Assembly (NCBI RefSeq): GCF_008727715.1
Contig: NZ_CP044218.1
Location: 5,129,501-5,193,500 of the forward strand
DNA from: Mesorhizobium terrae
Lineage (GTDB): Bacteria; Pseudomonadota; Alphaproteobacteria; Rhizobiales; Rhizobiaceae
DNA: 64,000 nucleotides
Reading direction: 5' to 3'
This document shows, piece after piece, positions 8,579 through 18,222 of the stretch. The notes below the pieces were generated by a model. The model was not told where the DNA came from. It saw nothing but the letters and a program-made list of their open reading frames with translations, and did no database searches. A program made the translations under genes and the position numbers. Positions within the stretch are counted from its first letter, which is position 1; every line of letters starts with the position of its first letter.

Positions 8579-10090
8579 ATGGATCTCTTCAGCAATCTCG
8601 CACTCGGCTTTATGACGGCGTCGACGCTGGCCAATCTGGGCTTCTGCCTGATCGGCGTGCTGCTCGGCACCCTGATCGGCGTGCTGCCGGGCATCGGCGC
8701 CACCGCCACCATCGCCATGCTGTTGCCCGTCACCTTCCAGATCGGCGACCCGGTGTCGTCGCTGATCATGCTGGCCGGCATCTATTACGGCGCCCAGTAT
8801 GGCGGCTCCACCACCGCCATCCTCATCAACATGCCGGGCGAATCCTCCTCCGCCGTCACCGCCATCGACGGCTACCAGATGGCGCGCAACGGCCGCGCCG
8901 GCGCTGCCCTGGCAACGGCCGCGCTCGGTTCCTTCTTCGCCGGCACCGTCGCCACCTTCCTTGTCGCCATCTTCGCCCCGCCGCTGACCAGGATCGCGCT
9001 GGAATTCGGCGCGGCCGAATATTTCTCGCTGATGGTCGTCGGCCTCGTCTCCTCGATCGCGCTCGCGCACGGCTCCATCGTCAAGGCGCTCGCCATGGTG
9101 GTGCTCGGCCTGCTGCTCGGCCTGGTCGGCTCCGACATTTTCGAAGGCACGCCGCGCTTCACGCTCGGCATCCGCGAATTCTCCGACGGGCTGAATTTCG
9201 TGGCCGTGGCGGTCGGCGTGTTCGGCGTGGCCGAGATCCTGCGCAATCTGGAAAACGAGCACGACCGCTCGGTGATGATCCGCAAGGTGACCGGGCTGAT
9301 GCCGACGCGCGAGGACTTCCGGCGCATGACGGCGCCGGTGCTGCGCGGCACGGCATTGGGCTCGGCGCTGGGCATCCTGCCTGGCGGCGGCTCCATCCTG
9401 GCCTCCTTCGCCTCCTACACGCTGGAAAAACGCGTCGCGAAAAATCCCGAGGAGTTTGGCAAGGGCGCGATCGAGGGCGTGGCCGGGCCGGAATCGGCCA
9501 ACAACGCGGCCGCGCAGACCTCCTTCATCCCCATGCTCACCCTCGGCATCCCGGCCAACCCGGTGATGGCGCTGATGATCGGCGCCATGATCATCCAGGG
9601 CATCGTGCCTGGCCCGGACGTGGCTGCCGAACGGCCGGCGCTGTTCTGGGGCCTGATCGTGTCGATGTGGATCGGCAACCTGATGCTGATCGTGCTCAAC
9701 CTGCCGCTGATCGGCCTGTGGGTGAAGCTTCTTACGGTGCCCTACACCGTGCTGTTCCCGGCGATCATGGCGTTTTCGGCCATCGGCGTCTATTCGGTGA
9801 AATCGAGCGCCTTCGACCTCTACGCGGTCGCCTTCTTCGGCCTGCTCGGCTATGTGCTGGCCAAATTGCGCTGCGAGCCGGCGCCGCTGCTGCTCGGTTT
9901 CGTGCTCGGCCCGCTGTTCGAGGAGAACCTGCGCAGGGCGATGATCCTGTCGCGCGGCGACCCGTCCATCTTCGTCACCCGTCCGATCAGCGCAGGCCTT
10001 CTGGCCGTCGCGGCGCTGATCCTGGTGGTGGTGCTGTTGCCGGCGGTGCGCAAGAAGCGCGAGGAAGTGTTCGTCGAGGAGGACGCGTAA
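8579..10090 (+). CDS. tctA: TctA-type large permease subunit of a TTT transporter
   Basis: Integral membrane permease of 503 residues with many hydrophobic segments and the TctA hallmarks GVLPGIGATATIAMLLP near residues 35-51, YYGAQYGGSTTAILINMPGE (about 68-87), and GILPGGGSILASF. With TctB it forms the membrane part of a secondary, ion-driven carboxylate importer fed by the periplasmic TctC. The C terminus is charged and cytoplasmic-like (KKREEVFVEEDA). A strong hairpin follows 22 bp after the stop. Confidence 0.95.
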   Translation: MDLFSNLALGFMTASTLANLGFCLIGVLLGTLIGVLPGIGATATIAMLLPVTFQIGDPVSSLIMLAGIYYGAQYGGSTTAILINMPGESSSAVTAIDGYQMARNGRAGAALATAALGSFFAGTVATFLVAIFAPPLTRIALEFGAAEYFSLMVVGLVSSIALAHGSIVKALAMVVLGLLLGLVGSDIFEGTPRFTLGIREFSDGLNFVAVAVGVFGVAEILRNLENEHDRSVMIRKVTGLMPTREDFRRMTAPVLRGTALGSALGILPGGGSILASFASYTLEKRVAKNPEEFGKGAIEGVAGPESANNAAAQTSFIPMLTLGIPANPVMALMIGAMIIQGIVPGPDVAAERPALFWGLIVSMWIGNLMLIVLNLPLIGLWVKLLTVPYTVLFPAIMAFSAIGVYSVKSSAFDLYAVAFFGLLGYVLAKLRCEPAPLLLGFVLGPLFEENLRRAMILSRGDPSIFVTRPISAGLLAVAALILVVVLLPAVRKKREEVFVEEDA

Positions 10091-10112
10091 GGTCTCAGGG
10101 GCGAAGGTTCGT

Positions 10113-10144
10113 GCCGGGGTCGGGAATCCATTCCCGACCCCGGC
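10113..10144 (+). terminator. Perfect 15-bp hairpin after the tct operon
   Basis: Arms GCCGGGGTCGGGAAT (10113-10127) and ATTCCCGACCCCGGC (10130-10144) with a 2-nt loop, followed by GTCGCTTTTG. It is very stable but has only a short T run, so it may end transcription or act as a boundary repeat. Confidence 0.6.
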
Positions 10145-10217
10145 GTCGCTTTTGCCCGATGTTGACTTTGCGCGGCGGAAGGCGGTTGATCCGGGTTCAA
10201 TCCCGGAGGACCGCCCG

Positions 10218-11066
10218 ATGTCGCGTTTGTGGACCGCTTTGGCCTTTGTCGCCCTTCTCATCGTCTCGGGCGCCGCGCGCGCCGAGGAACGCTGGCTGAC
10301 CCTGCCCGAACCCGCGCCCATGCCGAAGGCCGAGGAAAGCGGCTATGCGCCGGTCAACGGCATCCAGATGTATTACGCCGTCTACGGCAAGGGCGATCCG
10401 GTCCTGCTCATCCATGGCGGCCTCGGCCATGCCGACATCTGGTCGAGCCAGGTGGCGGAACTGGCCAAGACGCACAAGGTGATCGTGGCCGACAGCCGCG
10501 GACATGGCCGCTCCACCCGCACCGAAGAGCCCTATGGCTACGACCTGATGGCGTCCGACTACCTTGCCCTGCTCGACCATCTCAAGATCGACAAGACGGC
10601 GCTGGTCGGCTGGAGCGATGGCGGCATCATCGGCATCGACATCGCCATGAAGCATCCCGAACGGCTGACCCGCCTGTTCGCGCAAGCCGCCAACGTCACC
10701 ACCGATGGCGTCGATCCCGGCGTGCTCACCAACAAGACTTTCGCCGCCTATATCGAGCGCTCGGGCCGCGACTACAAAAAACTCTCCAAGACGCCCGACC
10801 AGTACGACGCCTTCGTCGCCCAGATTAGCAAGATGTGGGAGACGCAGCCGAACTGGAGCAAGGAGCAGGTCGCCAAGATCACCACGCCGACGGCCATCGT
10901 AGCCGGCGATCACGACGAGGCGATCAAGCGCGAGCACACCGACTACATGGCCAAGACCATTCCGGGCGCCAAGGAGATCATCCTGCCCAACGCCAGTCAT
11001 TTCGCCATGCTGCAGGCGCCCGACGAATACACCAAGGCGGTCGTCGACTTCATCGACCAGAAGTGA
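10218..11066 (+). CDS. Exported alpha/beta hydrolase
   Basis: Serine hydrolase of 282 residues with a signal peptide (cleavage after ARA near residue 22), so probably periplasmic. It has an oxyanion HGG motif (LLIHGGLGHADIW), the nucleophile elbow GWSDGG, the acid-region VAGDHDE, and the C-terminal histidine in ASHFAMLQAP. These match the canonical alpha/beta hydrolase family 1 catalytic set. ATG 10218 follows GGAGGA. It stands alone between the tct operon and the ABC importer; substrate unknown. Confidence 0.85.
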   Translation: MSRLWTALAFVALLIVSGAARAEERWLTLPEPAPMPKAEESGYAPVNGIQMYYAVYGKGDPVLLIHGGLGHADIWSSQVAELAKTHKVIVADSRGHGRSTRTEEPYGYDLMASDYLALLDHLKIDKTALVGWSDGGIIGIDIAMKHPERLTRLFAQAANVTTDGVDPGVLTNKTFAAYIERSGRDYKKLSKTPDQYDAFVAQISKMWETQPNWSKEQVAKITTPTAIVAGDHDEAIKREHTDYMAKTIPGAKEIILPNASHFAMLQAPDEYTKAVVDFIDQK

Positions 11067-11137
11067 AGACGCAACGATAGCCCGTCCCTGCCCGCATGGA
11101 GGCGGGCTCATCCCCCAAAAAGCTGCGTTTGCGCTAT

Positions 11138-11151
11138 TGAAATCGATTTCA
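11138..11151. promoter_or_regulatory. Palindromic operator, LacI-family type
   Basis: TGAAATCGATTTCA is a perfect 14-bp palindrome with a central CG, the usual form of LacI/GalR operators, 41 bp before the binding-protein ATG. The LacI regulator encoded at 15810 in the same locus is the natural candidate to bind it. Confidence 0.6.
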
Positions 11152-11192
11152 TTCCTGTTACCATTCGCGCCGTCGCACTCAGGGAGGAACAT

Positions 11193-12218
11193 ATGAAAAA
11201 GGCGATCGCATTAGCTTTGACGGCCACCACCGCGCTGGCCATATCGGCGTTTTCCACTTACGCAGCAGATTTCAAGATCGGCCTTTCCAACGGCTGGGTC
11301 GGTTCCGAATGGCGCACCCAGATGATTGACGAGGCGAAGGCCGCGGCAGCCGCCTGGAAGGACAAGGGCGTCAATGTCGAGGTCGTGGTGCAGAGCGCCA
11401 ATGTCGACGTGCCCGGCCAGATCGCGCAGGTGCGCAATTTCATGAGCCAGGGCGTCAACGCCATCATCATCAACCCGAACAGCCCGACCGCGTTCGACCC
11501 GATCTTCAAGCAGGCCAAGGACGCCGGCATCCTGGTGATCGCCACCGACGCCGAGGTGTCGTCCAAGGATGCCACCTATGTCGGTATCGACCAGAAGGCC
11601 TGGGGCGCCGCCGGCGCCAAGTGGCTGGCCGAGACGCTGGGCGGCAAGGGCAATGTCGTGGCCATCAACGGCGTCGCCGGCCATCCGGCCAACGAGATGC
11701 GCGTTGCCGGCTACAAGGAAGTGTTCGGCAAGTATCCCGACATCAAGATCGTCAACGAAGTGAACGCCAACTGGGACCAGGCGCAGGGCCAGCAGGCCAT
11801 GCAGAACCTGCTCGCCACCTATCCCGACATCAACGGCGTGTGGGTGCAGGACGGCATGGCCGCCGGCGCCTGGAAGTCGATCATCGATGCCGGCAAGCAG
11901 TCGTCGATCGCCGCCACCGGCGAGATCCGCAAGGACTTCATCGACATCTGGACCAAGGACAAGCTGAACTCCGGCGCTTCGGTCAATCCTCCGGGCGTCA
12001 TGGCCTCGGCGCTCAATGTCGCCGTGCTGATGCTGCAGGGCAAGGAACTGAAGGAGCCGGCGGCGGCCGGGCAGTACAAGAACGCCATGTACCTGCCGAT
12101 CCCGTTCATCGATTCCAAGAACCTTCCGGAAGCAGCGAAAGCAGTGGACGGCAAGCCCGGCTACTACTCCTTCACCAGCCAGCTTTCGATCGAAGACGCT
12201 GAAAAGCTCTTCAAGTAA
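11193..12218 (+). CDS. Sugar-type ABC transporter substrate-binding protein
   Basis: Periplasmic binding protein of 341 residues, ribose/galactose class (periplasmic-binding 4 fold). The signal peptide ends near residue 24 (STYA), and the mature protein begins ADFKIGLSNGWVGSEWR. NFMSQGVNAIIINPNSP and GNVVAINGVAGHPAN are typical of the family. GGAGGAAC precedes the ATG. It leads a five- or six-gene carbohydrate locus, with a palindromic operator just upstream and a GC-rich hairpin with a TTCG loop (about 12241-12256) behind it that may limit read-through to the ATPase gene. The ligand is not evident. Confidence 0.92.
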   Translation: MKKAIALALTATTALAISAFSTYAADFKIGLSNGWVGSEWRTQMIDEAKAAAAAWKDKGVNVEVVVQSANVDVPGQIAQVRNFMSQGVNAIIINPNSPTAFDPIFKQAKDAGILVIATDAEVSSKDATYVGIDQKAWGAAGAKWLAETLGGKGNVVAINGVAGHPANEMRVAGYKEVFGKYPDIKIVNEVNANWDQAQGQQAMQNLLATYPDINGVWVQDGMAAGAWKSIIDAGKQSSIAATGEIRKDFIDIWTKDKLNSGASVNPPGVMASALNVAVLMLQGKELKEPAAAGQYKNAMYLPIPFIDSKNLPEAAKAVDGKPGYYSFTSQLSIEDAEKLFK

Positions 12219-12335
12219 TTCCTCCCAAGGAACTCCGTTCGGCGGCTTCGGTCGCCGGGCGGACCTGGGACGAAATTTCAAGTAATCTGGCAATTTCCGG
12301 GGTTTTACCCCTGCCCTGCCGAAGGAACGGCATCG

Positions 12336-13835
12336 ATGTCCGAACTCATCGTTCGCGGCGCGCGCAAGGCCTATGGCGCAACGGTTGCGCTAAGCCGAGG
12401 CGACCTGCATCTCAAGCCTGGCGAAGTGCATGTGCTGATCGGCTCGAACGGCTCGGGCAAGTCGACGCTGTGCAAGATCGTCGCCGGCAGCGTCAAGCCG
12501 GACGCCGGCGAGGTGCTGCTGGACGGCAAGCCGGTGACGATTGACGGACCGCGCGCGGCGCGGGCACTCGGCATCGGCATCTTCTACCAGGAGCTCAGCC
12601 TGGCCGCGCGGCGCACCGTGGCCGAGAACATCCTGTTGCCGGCGATGCCGGTGAAGGGCGGCGTCTTTGTCGACCGCACCGCATTGGAAGAGCGCGCGGC
12701 AAAGGTGATCGCCGAGTTCAAGGATGTCGCCGGCGAAGGTTTTGCCGCCGACGTGACGGTGGACCGGCTGCGCGCCGACCAGCGGCAGCTGGTCGAGATC
12801 ATGAAGGCGCTGGCCACCGAAGCCCCCATCCTCATCTTCGACGAACCGACATCGGCGCTCGACCGCGCCCAGGTCGACCGTTTCTTCGAAATCCTGCGCC
12901 GCCTGAAACAGGAAGGCCGCGCCATGGTGTTCATCTCGCACCGCATGGACGAAATCTTTTCGATCGGCGACCGCGTCACCGTCATCCGCGACGGCGCCAC
13001 CGTCGCCACTTCGGCCATCGCCGAGACCAATGCCGATACGGTCATCCGCCAGATGGTGGGCGAGCGCGAGGCGGTATTTGTCGATGCCAAGCCGCCGGTG
13101 CCGGCCACCGCCGGCGATGCGGTACTGTCCGTCGCCAACCTATCGGGCGCGGGCTTCCGCGACATTTCCTTCAGCGTCGGCAAGGGCGAGATTCTCGGTT
13201 TCGGCGGCCTGCACGGCCAGGGCCAGTCGTCGGTGCTGCGCGCCATCTTCGGGGCGCTGGCCCATAATTCCGGCGCCATCCATGTCGGCGGCAAGCCGTG
13301 CGCGGCCCGCACGCCGGCCGAGGCGATCCGCAACGGCATCGCCTATGTCTCGGGTGACCGCGGCCGCGACGGCACGCTGACCGGCCGGCCGATCCTGGAA
13401 AACGTCACGCCGATCCATTTCCTGCGCAACGGGCTGCATCTGGCCCGGCCGGGTGCGCTGACCGCACTGGTCGACGGGCCGCTCAAGGCGTTGAAAACCA
13501 AGTTCCAGGACATCGGCCAGCCGGTGAATTCACTGTCGGGAGGCAACCAGCAGAAGGTGGTGATCGCCCGCTGGCTGGTCGACCGTCCGTCGATCCTTTT
13601 GCTCGACGATCCCACCAAGGGCATCGACCTCGCCGCCAAGTCCGACCTTTTCCAGCTCATCCGTTCGCTGGCCGCCGACGGCATGGGCATCGTGCTCTAT
13701 TCCTCGGAGGACGCCGAACTGCTTGCCAATGCCGACCGTATCCTGGTCTTCAACTCGGGCGCGGTGACGCGCGAACTGAAGGGCGAGGACCGCACCCGCT
13801 ACAATCTCTACCACGCCGCCTACGAGGCCGCCTGA
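12336..13835 (+). CDS. Sugar ABC transporter ATP-binding protein (two cassettes)
   Basis: Cytoplasmic double ATPase of 499 residues, RbsA/MglA-like. Cassette 1 has Walker A GSNGSGKST and Walker B ILIFDEPTSAL. Cassette 2 has a degenerate Walker A (GLHGQGQSS), an intact signature LSGGNQQK and Walker B ILLLDDPTKG. One active and one degenerate site is normal for this class. Its stop overlaps the start of the next permease gene by one base, so the genes form one operon. Confidence 0.94.
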   Translation: MSELIVRGARKAYGATVALSRGDLHLKPGEVHVLIGSNGSGKSTLCKIVAGSVKPDAGEVLLDGKPVTIDGPRAARALGIGIFYQELSLAARRTVAENILLPAMPVKGGVFVDRTALEERAAKVIAEFKDVAGEGFAADVTVDRLRADQRQLVEIMKALATEAPILIFDEPTSALDRAQVDRFFEILRRLKQEGRAMVFISHRMDEIFSIGDRVTVIRDGATVATSAIAETNADTVIRQMVGEREAVFVDAKPPVPATAGDAVLSVANLSGAGFRDISFSVGKGEILGFGGLHGQGQSSVLRAIFGALAHNSGAIHVGGKPCAARTPAEAIRNGIAYVSGDRGRDGTLTGRPILENVTPIHFLRNGLHLARPGALTALVDGPLKALKTKFQDIGQPVNSLSGGNQQKVVIARWLVDRPSILLLDDPTKGIDLAAKSDLFQLIRSLAADGMGIVLYSSEDAELLANADRILVFNSGAVTRELKGEDRTRYNLYHAAYEAA

Positions 13836-14818
13836 TGAGCGACGCGACCCAACAATCAAGAACCGGCGGCCTCGGTCGCCTGATCCGGCGTTATCCCTTC
13901 CTGCCGGCGCTGATCATCCTTGTCGCGCTGCTGGCGCTCAACGGCATCTTCGAGCCGCGCAGCCTCGGCTTCCGCGCCATGACCGGCCTCGTTTCCACCT
14001 ATCTGGCGCTGATGATGCTGGCGGTGGCGCAGACCTATGTCGTGTTCTCCGGCGATATCGACCTTTCGGCCGGCAGCATCGTGTCGCTGGTCAATGTGTC
14101 GGTGATCGTGCTGATGCAGAAATGGGGCGGCGACGGCTTTTCCGTGATCGCCGCCTGCCTTGCCGGCGCCCTGATCGGGCTCGCCTGCGGGCTCATCAAC
14201 GGCATCATCGTCGCCGGCCTCAGGCTGCAGGCGATCGTCGCTACCTTCGCGACCTCGATCTTCTTCACCGGCCTTGCGCTCACCGTGCTGCCGGTGGCCG
14301 GAACGCCGGCGCCGGAAGCCTACTGGACCACCTATGGCGGACGCTTCTTCGGCATCCCCTTCGTGCTCTACGCGGTTGTTGCCGTGGCGATCGTGCTCGC
14401 CTTCCTGATGCGCATGCGGCTGACCACGCAGATGCTGGCCGTCGGCGACGACCAGCAGGCCGCCTTCCAGAGCGGCTTGCCGGTCACCGCCATCCGCATC
14501 AAGGGTTATGTCTTCTGCGGCCTGTTCGCGGCACTCGCCGCACTCTGCATCACCGGCGACACGGCGAGCGGCGACCCGCTGGTCGGCGGCAAGATGACGC
14601 TCTATTCGGTCGCGGCCGTGGTGCTGGGCGGCTCGGCGCTGGCCGGCGGCTTCGGCACGGTCACTGGCTCGCTGATCGGCGCCCTCATCATCGGCCTTAT
14701 CAACGCGCTGGTCTTCTTCGTCGGCACGCCGTCGGAATGGCAGAACTTCGCGCAGGGCTTCGCCATCCTGGCCGCCCTGATGACCGGCATCCTCGTCAGC
14801 CGCGGAGCACGGGCATGA
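13835..14818 (+). CDS. Sugar ABC transporter permease 1
   Basis: Inner-membrane permease of 327 residues in the branched-chain/ribose permease family, with 8-10 hydrophobic segments. VFSGDIDLSAGSIVSLVNV matches the family's conserved VxxGGIDLSVGS element, and the late cytoplasmic loop (AVGDDQQAAFQSGLPVTAIRIKGYVF) is the usual ATPase contact. It probably pairs with permease 2 as a heterodimer. Its TGA overlaps the ATG of permease 2. Confidence 0.92.
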   Translation: MSDATQQSRTGGLGRLIRRYPFLPALIILVALLALNGIFEPRSLGFRAMTGLVSTYLALMMLAVAQTYVVFSGDIDLSAGSIVSLVNVSVIVLMQKWGGDGFSVIAACLAGALIGLACGLINGIIVAGLRLQAIVATFATSIFFTGLALTVLPVAGTPAPEAYWTTYGGRFFGIPFVLYAVVAVAIVLAFLMRMRLTTQMLAVGDDQQAAFQSGLPVTAIRIKGYVFCGLFAALAALCITGDTASGDPLVGGKMTLYSVAAVVLGGSALAGGFGTVTGSLIGALIIGLINALVFFVGTPSEWQNFAQGFAILAALMTGILVSRGARA

Positions 14819-15804
14819 GCGCCGACGCCCTCGCCTCGAAGCCGGCGCAGAACGCCGTGCTGGCCTTCCTGAAGAAGCCGCTCGTGGTGGCGCTGATCCT
14901 CATCGTGCTGCTGCTCGCCGTCGGCGAATGGCTGTCGCCGGGCTTCGCCTCGCCGGGGCAGGTGCTCAGGCTGCTCATCGTTGCAGCCTTGCTCGGCATC
15001 GTCGCCGCCGGCCAGAACCTCGTCATCCTGGGCGGGCGCGAAGGCATCGATCTGTCGGTCGGTGGCATCGTCTCGCTGGCGGCGATCCTTGCCGGCAATG
15101 TCATGAACGGCGCCGATGGCGGCATCCTGCCGGCCATCCTGGTCTGCATTGTCGTCGGCGCTTTCTTTGGCCTCATCAACGGCGTCGGCGTCACGCTGCT
15201 GCGCATCCCGCCGCTGGTGATGACGCTCGGCATGCTGGGCGTGCTGCAGGGCCTGCTGGTGGTGATCCGCAACGGCATCCCGTCGGGACGCGCCGCACCC
15301 GGCCTCTCCGACTTCGTCGTCAAGCCGTTCCTGCTCGGCCTGCCCGGCATCATCTGGCTATGGCTTCTGATCGGCCTTGCCATGGCGCTGCTGCTGCGCC
15401 GCACCGTGTTCGGCTACCGGGTCTACGCCATCGGCTCCAACGAGCAGGCCGCCTTCATGGCCGGCGTGCCGGTGAAGACGATCCGCATCGCGCTGTTCAT
15501 GCTGTCGGGTGCCTTCGCGGCAATCGCCGGCATGTGCCTGCTCGGCTATTCCGGCTCGTCCTTCGCCAATGTCGGCGAACAATACATGCTGCCGTCCATC
15601 ATCGCCGTGGTTCTGGGCGGCACGCCGCTTTCCGGCGGCAAGGGCGGTTACACCGGCACCATGGCCGGCGCGGTGCTGCTGGTGCTGCTGCAAAGCATCC
15701 TGACCACCGTGCATATCGACGAATCCGGCCGCCAGATGGTGTTCGGCGCGACGCTGGTGGCGCTGATGCTGTTCTACGGCCGCGCCAAGGCGATGCGGAG
15801 CTGA
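14815..15804 (+). CDS. Sugar ABC transporter permease 2
   Basis: Second membrane subunit, 329 residues, same family as its neighbour. LGGREGIDLSVGGIVSLAA is the family signature and YAIGSNEQAAFMAGVPVKTI the ATPase-contact loop. ATG 14815 overlaps the previous stop (ATGA), arguing for translational coupling. The LacI regulator gene begins 5 bp after its stop. Confidence 0.92.
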   Translation: MSADALASKPAQNAVLAFLKKPLVVALILIVLLLAVGEWLSPGFASPGQVLRLLIVAALLGIVAAGQNLVILGGREGIDLSVGGIVSLAAILAGNVMNGADGGILPAILVCIVVGAFFGLINGVGVTLLRIPPLVMTLGMLGVLQGLLVVIRNGIPSGRAAPGLSDFVVKPFLLGLPGIIWLWLLIGLAMALLLRRTVFGYRVYAIGSNEQAAFMAGVPVKTIRIALFMLSGAFAAIAGMCLLGYSGSSFANVGEQYMLPSIIAVVLGGTPLSGGKGGYTGTMAGAVLLVLLQSILTTVHIDESGRQMVFGATLVALMLFYGRAKAMRS

Positions 15805-15809
15805 TCGGC

Positions 15810-16829
15810 ATGGCCGGGCCCGCCAAGATCAAGGACATCGCCGCGCGCGCCGGGGTTTCCCCGGCGACGGTCTCGCGGGCGCTTTCCGACACCGGACTGG
15901 TGGCCGAGCCGACCCTGTCGCGCATCCGCGAGGTGGCGCAGTCGCTGAACTACCGGCCCAATGTCAGTGCCCGCAACCTGCGCACACAGCGCTCCATGGC
16001 GGTGCTGATGGTGGTGCGCGACGTCGGCAACCCCTTCTATCTCGAGATCATGAAAGGCGTCGAAGCGACCGCGCGCGCCGCCGGCTATTCGGTGCTGATG
16101 GGCAACACCGAAAACAATGCCGAACGCGAGGTCGAGTATTTCGACATGCTGCGCGACGGCCATGCCGACGGCATGATCCTGATCACCGGCAAATTGCCAT
16201 GGTCGGTCCAGGAAAGCCGCCAGCATCTGCACGGCCTGCCGGTCGTGGTGGCGCTGGAAACCATCGAGGGTCTCGGCCTGCCGCATGTGCAGATCGACAA
16301 TGTCGGCGCCTCGCGCGCCGCCGTCGAACATCTCATCGACCTCGGCCACGAGCGCATCGCCCATATCAGCGGGCCGGTGCCGGAGGTCATGAGCGTCAAG
16401 CGCCGCGACGGCTACCGCCAGGCGATGTCGGCCGCCGGGCTCGCCATTCCGGACGGCTACGAACCGGTGGGCGACTATCTGCTGCATTCGGGCGAGACGC
16501 TGTGCCGGGCGCTGTGCGAGCGGCCGGACCCGCCGACCGCCATCTTCGTGGCCAACGACGAAATGGCGTTCGGCACCATCAACGAATTGCGCCGGCTGGG
16601 TCTCGACGTGCCGGGCGACGTTTCGGTGGTCGGTTTCGACGACCTGTTCCTGAGCCAAGCTTTCTACCCGCCGCTGACCACGGTGCGCCAGCCGCGTGCC
16701 GAGATCGGCCAGGAAGCAATGCGACAGCTCTTGCGCGTGCTGACCGGCGACCTGACCGAAGCCGAGACGCTGGAAATGCCGACGGCCTTGCAGGTTCGCG
16801 GCTCGACGGCGCGCGCCAAACCGATCTGA
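15810..16829 (+). CDS. LacI-family transcriptional regulator
   Basis: Repressor of 339 residues with an N-terminal LacI helix-turn-helix and hinge (KIKDIAARAGVSPATVSRAL, residues 6-25; LNYRPNVSARNLR) and a periplasmic-binding-like effector domain (VVALETIEGLGLPHVQIDN, FVANDEMAFGTI, VSVVGFDDLFLSQAFYPPLTTVRQP). Its position inside the transporter operon, and the palindrome at 11138, suggest that it represses this locus and is released by the transported sugar or its product (inference). Confidence 0.92.
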   Translation: MAGPAKIKDIAARAGVSPATVSRALSDTGLVAEPTLSRIREVAQSLNYRPNVSARNLRTQRSMAVLMVVRDVGNPFYLEIMKGVEATARAAGYSVLMGNTENNAEREVEYFDMLRDGHADGMILITGKLPWSVQESRQHLHGLPVVVALETIEGLGLPHVQIDNVGASRAAVEHLIDLGHERIAHISGPVPEVMSVKRRDGYRQAMSAAGLAIPDGYEPVGDYLLHSGETLCRALCERPDPPTAIFVANDEMAFGTINELRRLGLDVPGDVSVVGFDDLFLSQAFYPPLTTVRQPRAEIGQEAMRQLLRVLTGDLTEAETLEMPTALQVRGSTARAKPI

Positions 16830-16856
16830 GAGATTTCAAAGCAGGAAAGGACGACC

Positions 16857-18095
16857 ATGGCACAGTTGCCGAAGGAGAGATTGCGCGTCGGATTCGTGGG
16901 CACGGGCTTCATCGCCCAGTTCCACCTGAAATCGCTGGTCGGCGTGCGCAACATCGACGTCGTCGGCGTCTACAGCCGCTCAAACGAGAAGCGCGCGCAT
17001 TTCGTCAAGCTCGCCGACGAGCTCGGCCTCGGCGCCTGCAAGAACCACGACAGCCTCGAAAGCCTGCTTGGCGATCCCACGCTGGATGCCGTCTGGGTCC
17101 TGTCGCCCAACTACACCCGCCTCGACGTGATGCGCACATTGCATGCGGAAGTGAAGGCCGGCCGCTCGAAAGTGTTCGCCGTCGCCTGCGAAAAGCCGCT
17201 GGCACGCACGGTGGCCGAGGCACGCGAAATGCTGCGGCTGGCCGAGGATGCCGGGCTGAACCACGGCTATCTCGAAAACCAGGTGTTCTCGACGCCGGTC
17301 ATCCGCGGCAAGGAGATCATCTGGCGTCGCGCCGCCTCCACCACCGGCCGCCCCTATCTGGCGCGTGCGGCGGAGGAGCATTCCGGCCCGCACGAGGCCT
17401 GGTTCTGGCAGGGCGACAAGCAGGGCGGCGGCGTCTTGTCCGACATGATGTGCCATAGCCTCGAAGTCGCCCGTCACCTGCTCACCGCGCCGGGCGCTGC
17501 GCGCAATTCGCTCAGGGTCAAGTCGGTCAGCGGCACCGTCGCCAACCTCAAATGGACGCGGCCGCATTACGCCGACGACCTCGCCCGCCGCTTCGGCCCG
17601 GGCGTCGACTACCGCAACCACCCATCCGAGGATTTTGCCCGCGGTGTGGTGGCACTGGAGGACGAGGCCGGCAACGAACTGATGATCGAGGCCACCACTT
17701 CCTGGGCCTATGTCGGCGCCGGCCTGCGCATCCAGCTCGAACTGCTCGGCCCAGAATATGCAATGGAATTCAACTCGCTGGGCACCGGCCTCAAAATATT
17801 CATGTCGCGCGCCGTCAAAGGCTCGGAAGGCGAGGACCTGGTCGAGAAGCAGAACGCCGAACAGGGCCTGATGCCGGTGCTGGAGGATGAGGCAGGCGTC
17901 TATGGCTACACCGACGAGAACCGCCACATGACCGAATGTTTCCGCAAGGGCGAGACGCCGCAGGAAACCTTCCATGACGGGCTCGGCGTGGTCGAGATGA
18001 TGATGGGTCTCTACAAATCCGCCGAAACCGGCGAGACGGTGCATTTCCCGGCACCCGACCTCGAACACTACGTGCCGCCGGTGGCGCGGCGCTAG
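16857..18095 (+). CDS. Gfo/Idh/MocA-family oxidoreductase
   Basis: NAD(P)-dependent sugar or cyclitol dehydrogenase family, 412 residues. The N-terminal Rossmann motif is RVGFVGTGFIAQFH (residues 9-22), the catalytic-region EKPLART follows, and the C-terminal half is the family's beta-sheet domain. It is the last gene of the sugar locus, 27 bp after the LacI gene, and probably oxidises the imported compound. Ligand and cofactor choice are not deducible. A hairpin terminator follows about 90 bp downstream. Confidence 0.9.
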   Translation: MAQLPKERLRVGFVGTGFIAQFHLKSLVGVRNIDVVGVYSRSNEKRAHFVKLADELGLGACKNHDSLESLLGDPTLDAVWVLSPNYTRLDVMRTLHAEVKAGRSKVFAVACEKPLARTVAEAREMLRLAEDAGLNHGYLENQVFSTPVIRGKEIIWRRAASTTGRPYLARAAEEHSGPHEAWFWQGDKQGGGVLSDMMCHSLEVARHLLTAPGAARNSLRVKSVSGTVANLKWTRPHYADDLARRFGPGVDYRNHPSEDFARGVVALEDEAGNELMIEATTSWAYVGAGLRIQLELLGPEYAMEFNSLGTGLKIFMSRAVKGSEGEDLVEKQNAEQGLMPVLEDEAGVYGYTDENRHMTECFRKGETPQETFHDGLGVVEMMMGLYKSAETGETVHFPAPDLEHYVPPVARR

Positions 18096-18184
18096 CTTCC
18101 AGCAACAGGCGTCGAGGCGATGCGGATGAAGGGATGAACCCCGCCTGCCATTAGAGGCAGATCCGCGCTTCGACGCCCGTCTTC

Positions 18185-18222
18185 AAGGCAAGGTGCCCTC
18201 CCGTACCTTGCCTTTCTTTTTT
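18185..18222 (+). terminator. Rho-independent terminator of the sugar locus
   Basis: Arms AAGGCAAGGT (18185-18194) and ACCTTGCCTT (18205-18214) with a 10-nt loop, running into TTTCTTTTTT. It lies about 90 bp after the oxidoreductase stop. Confidence 0.8.
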
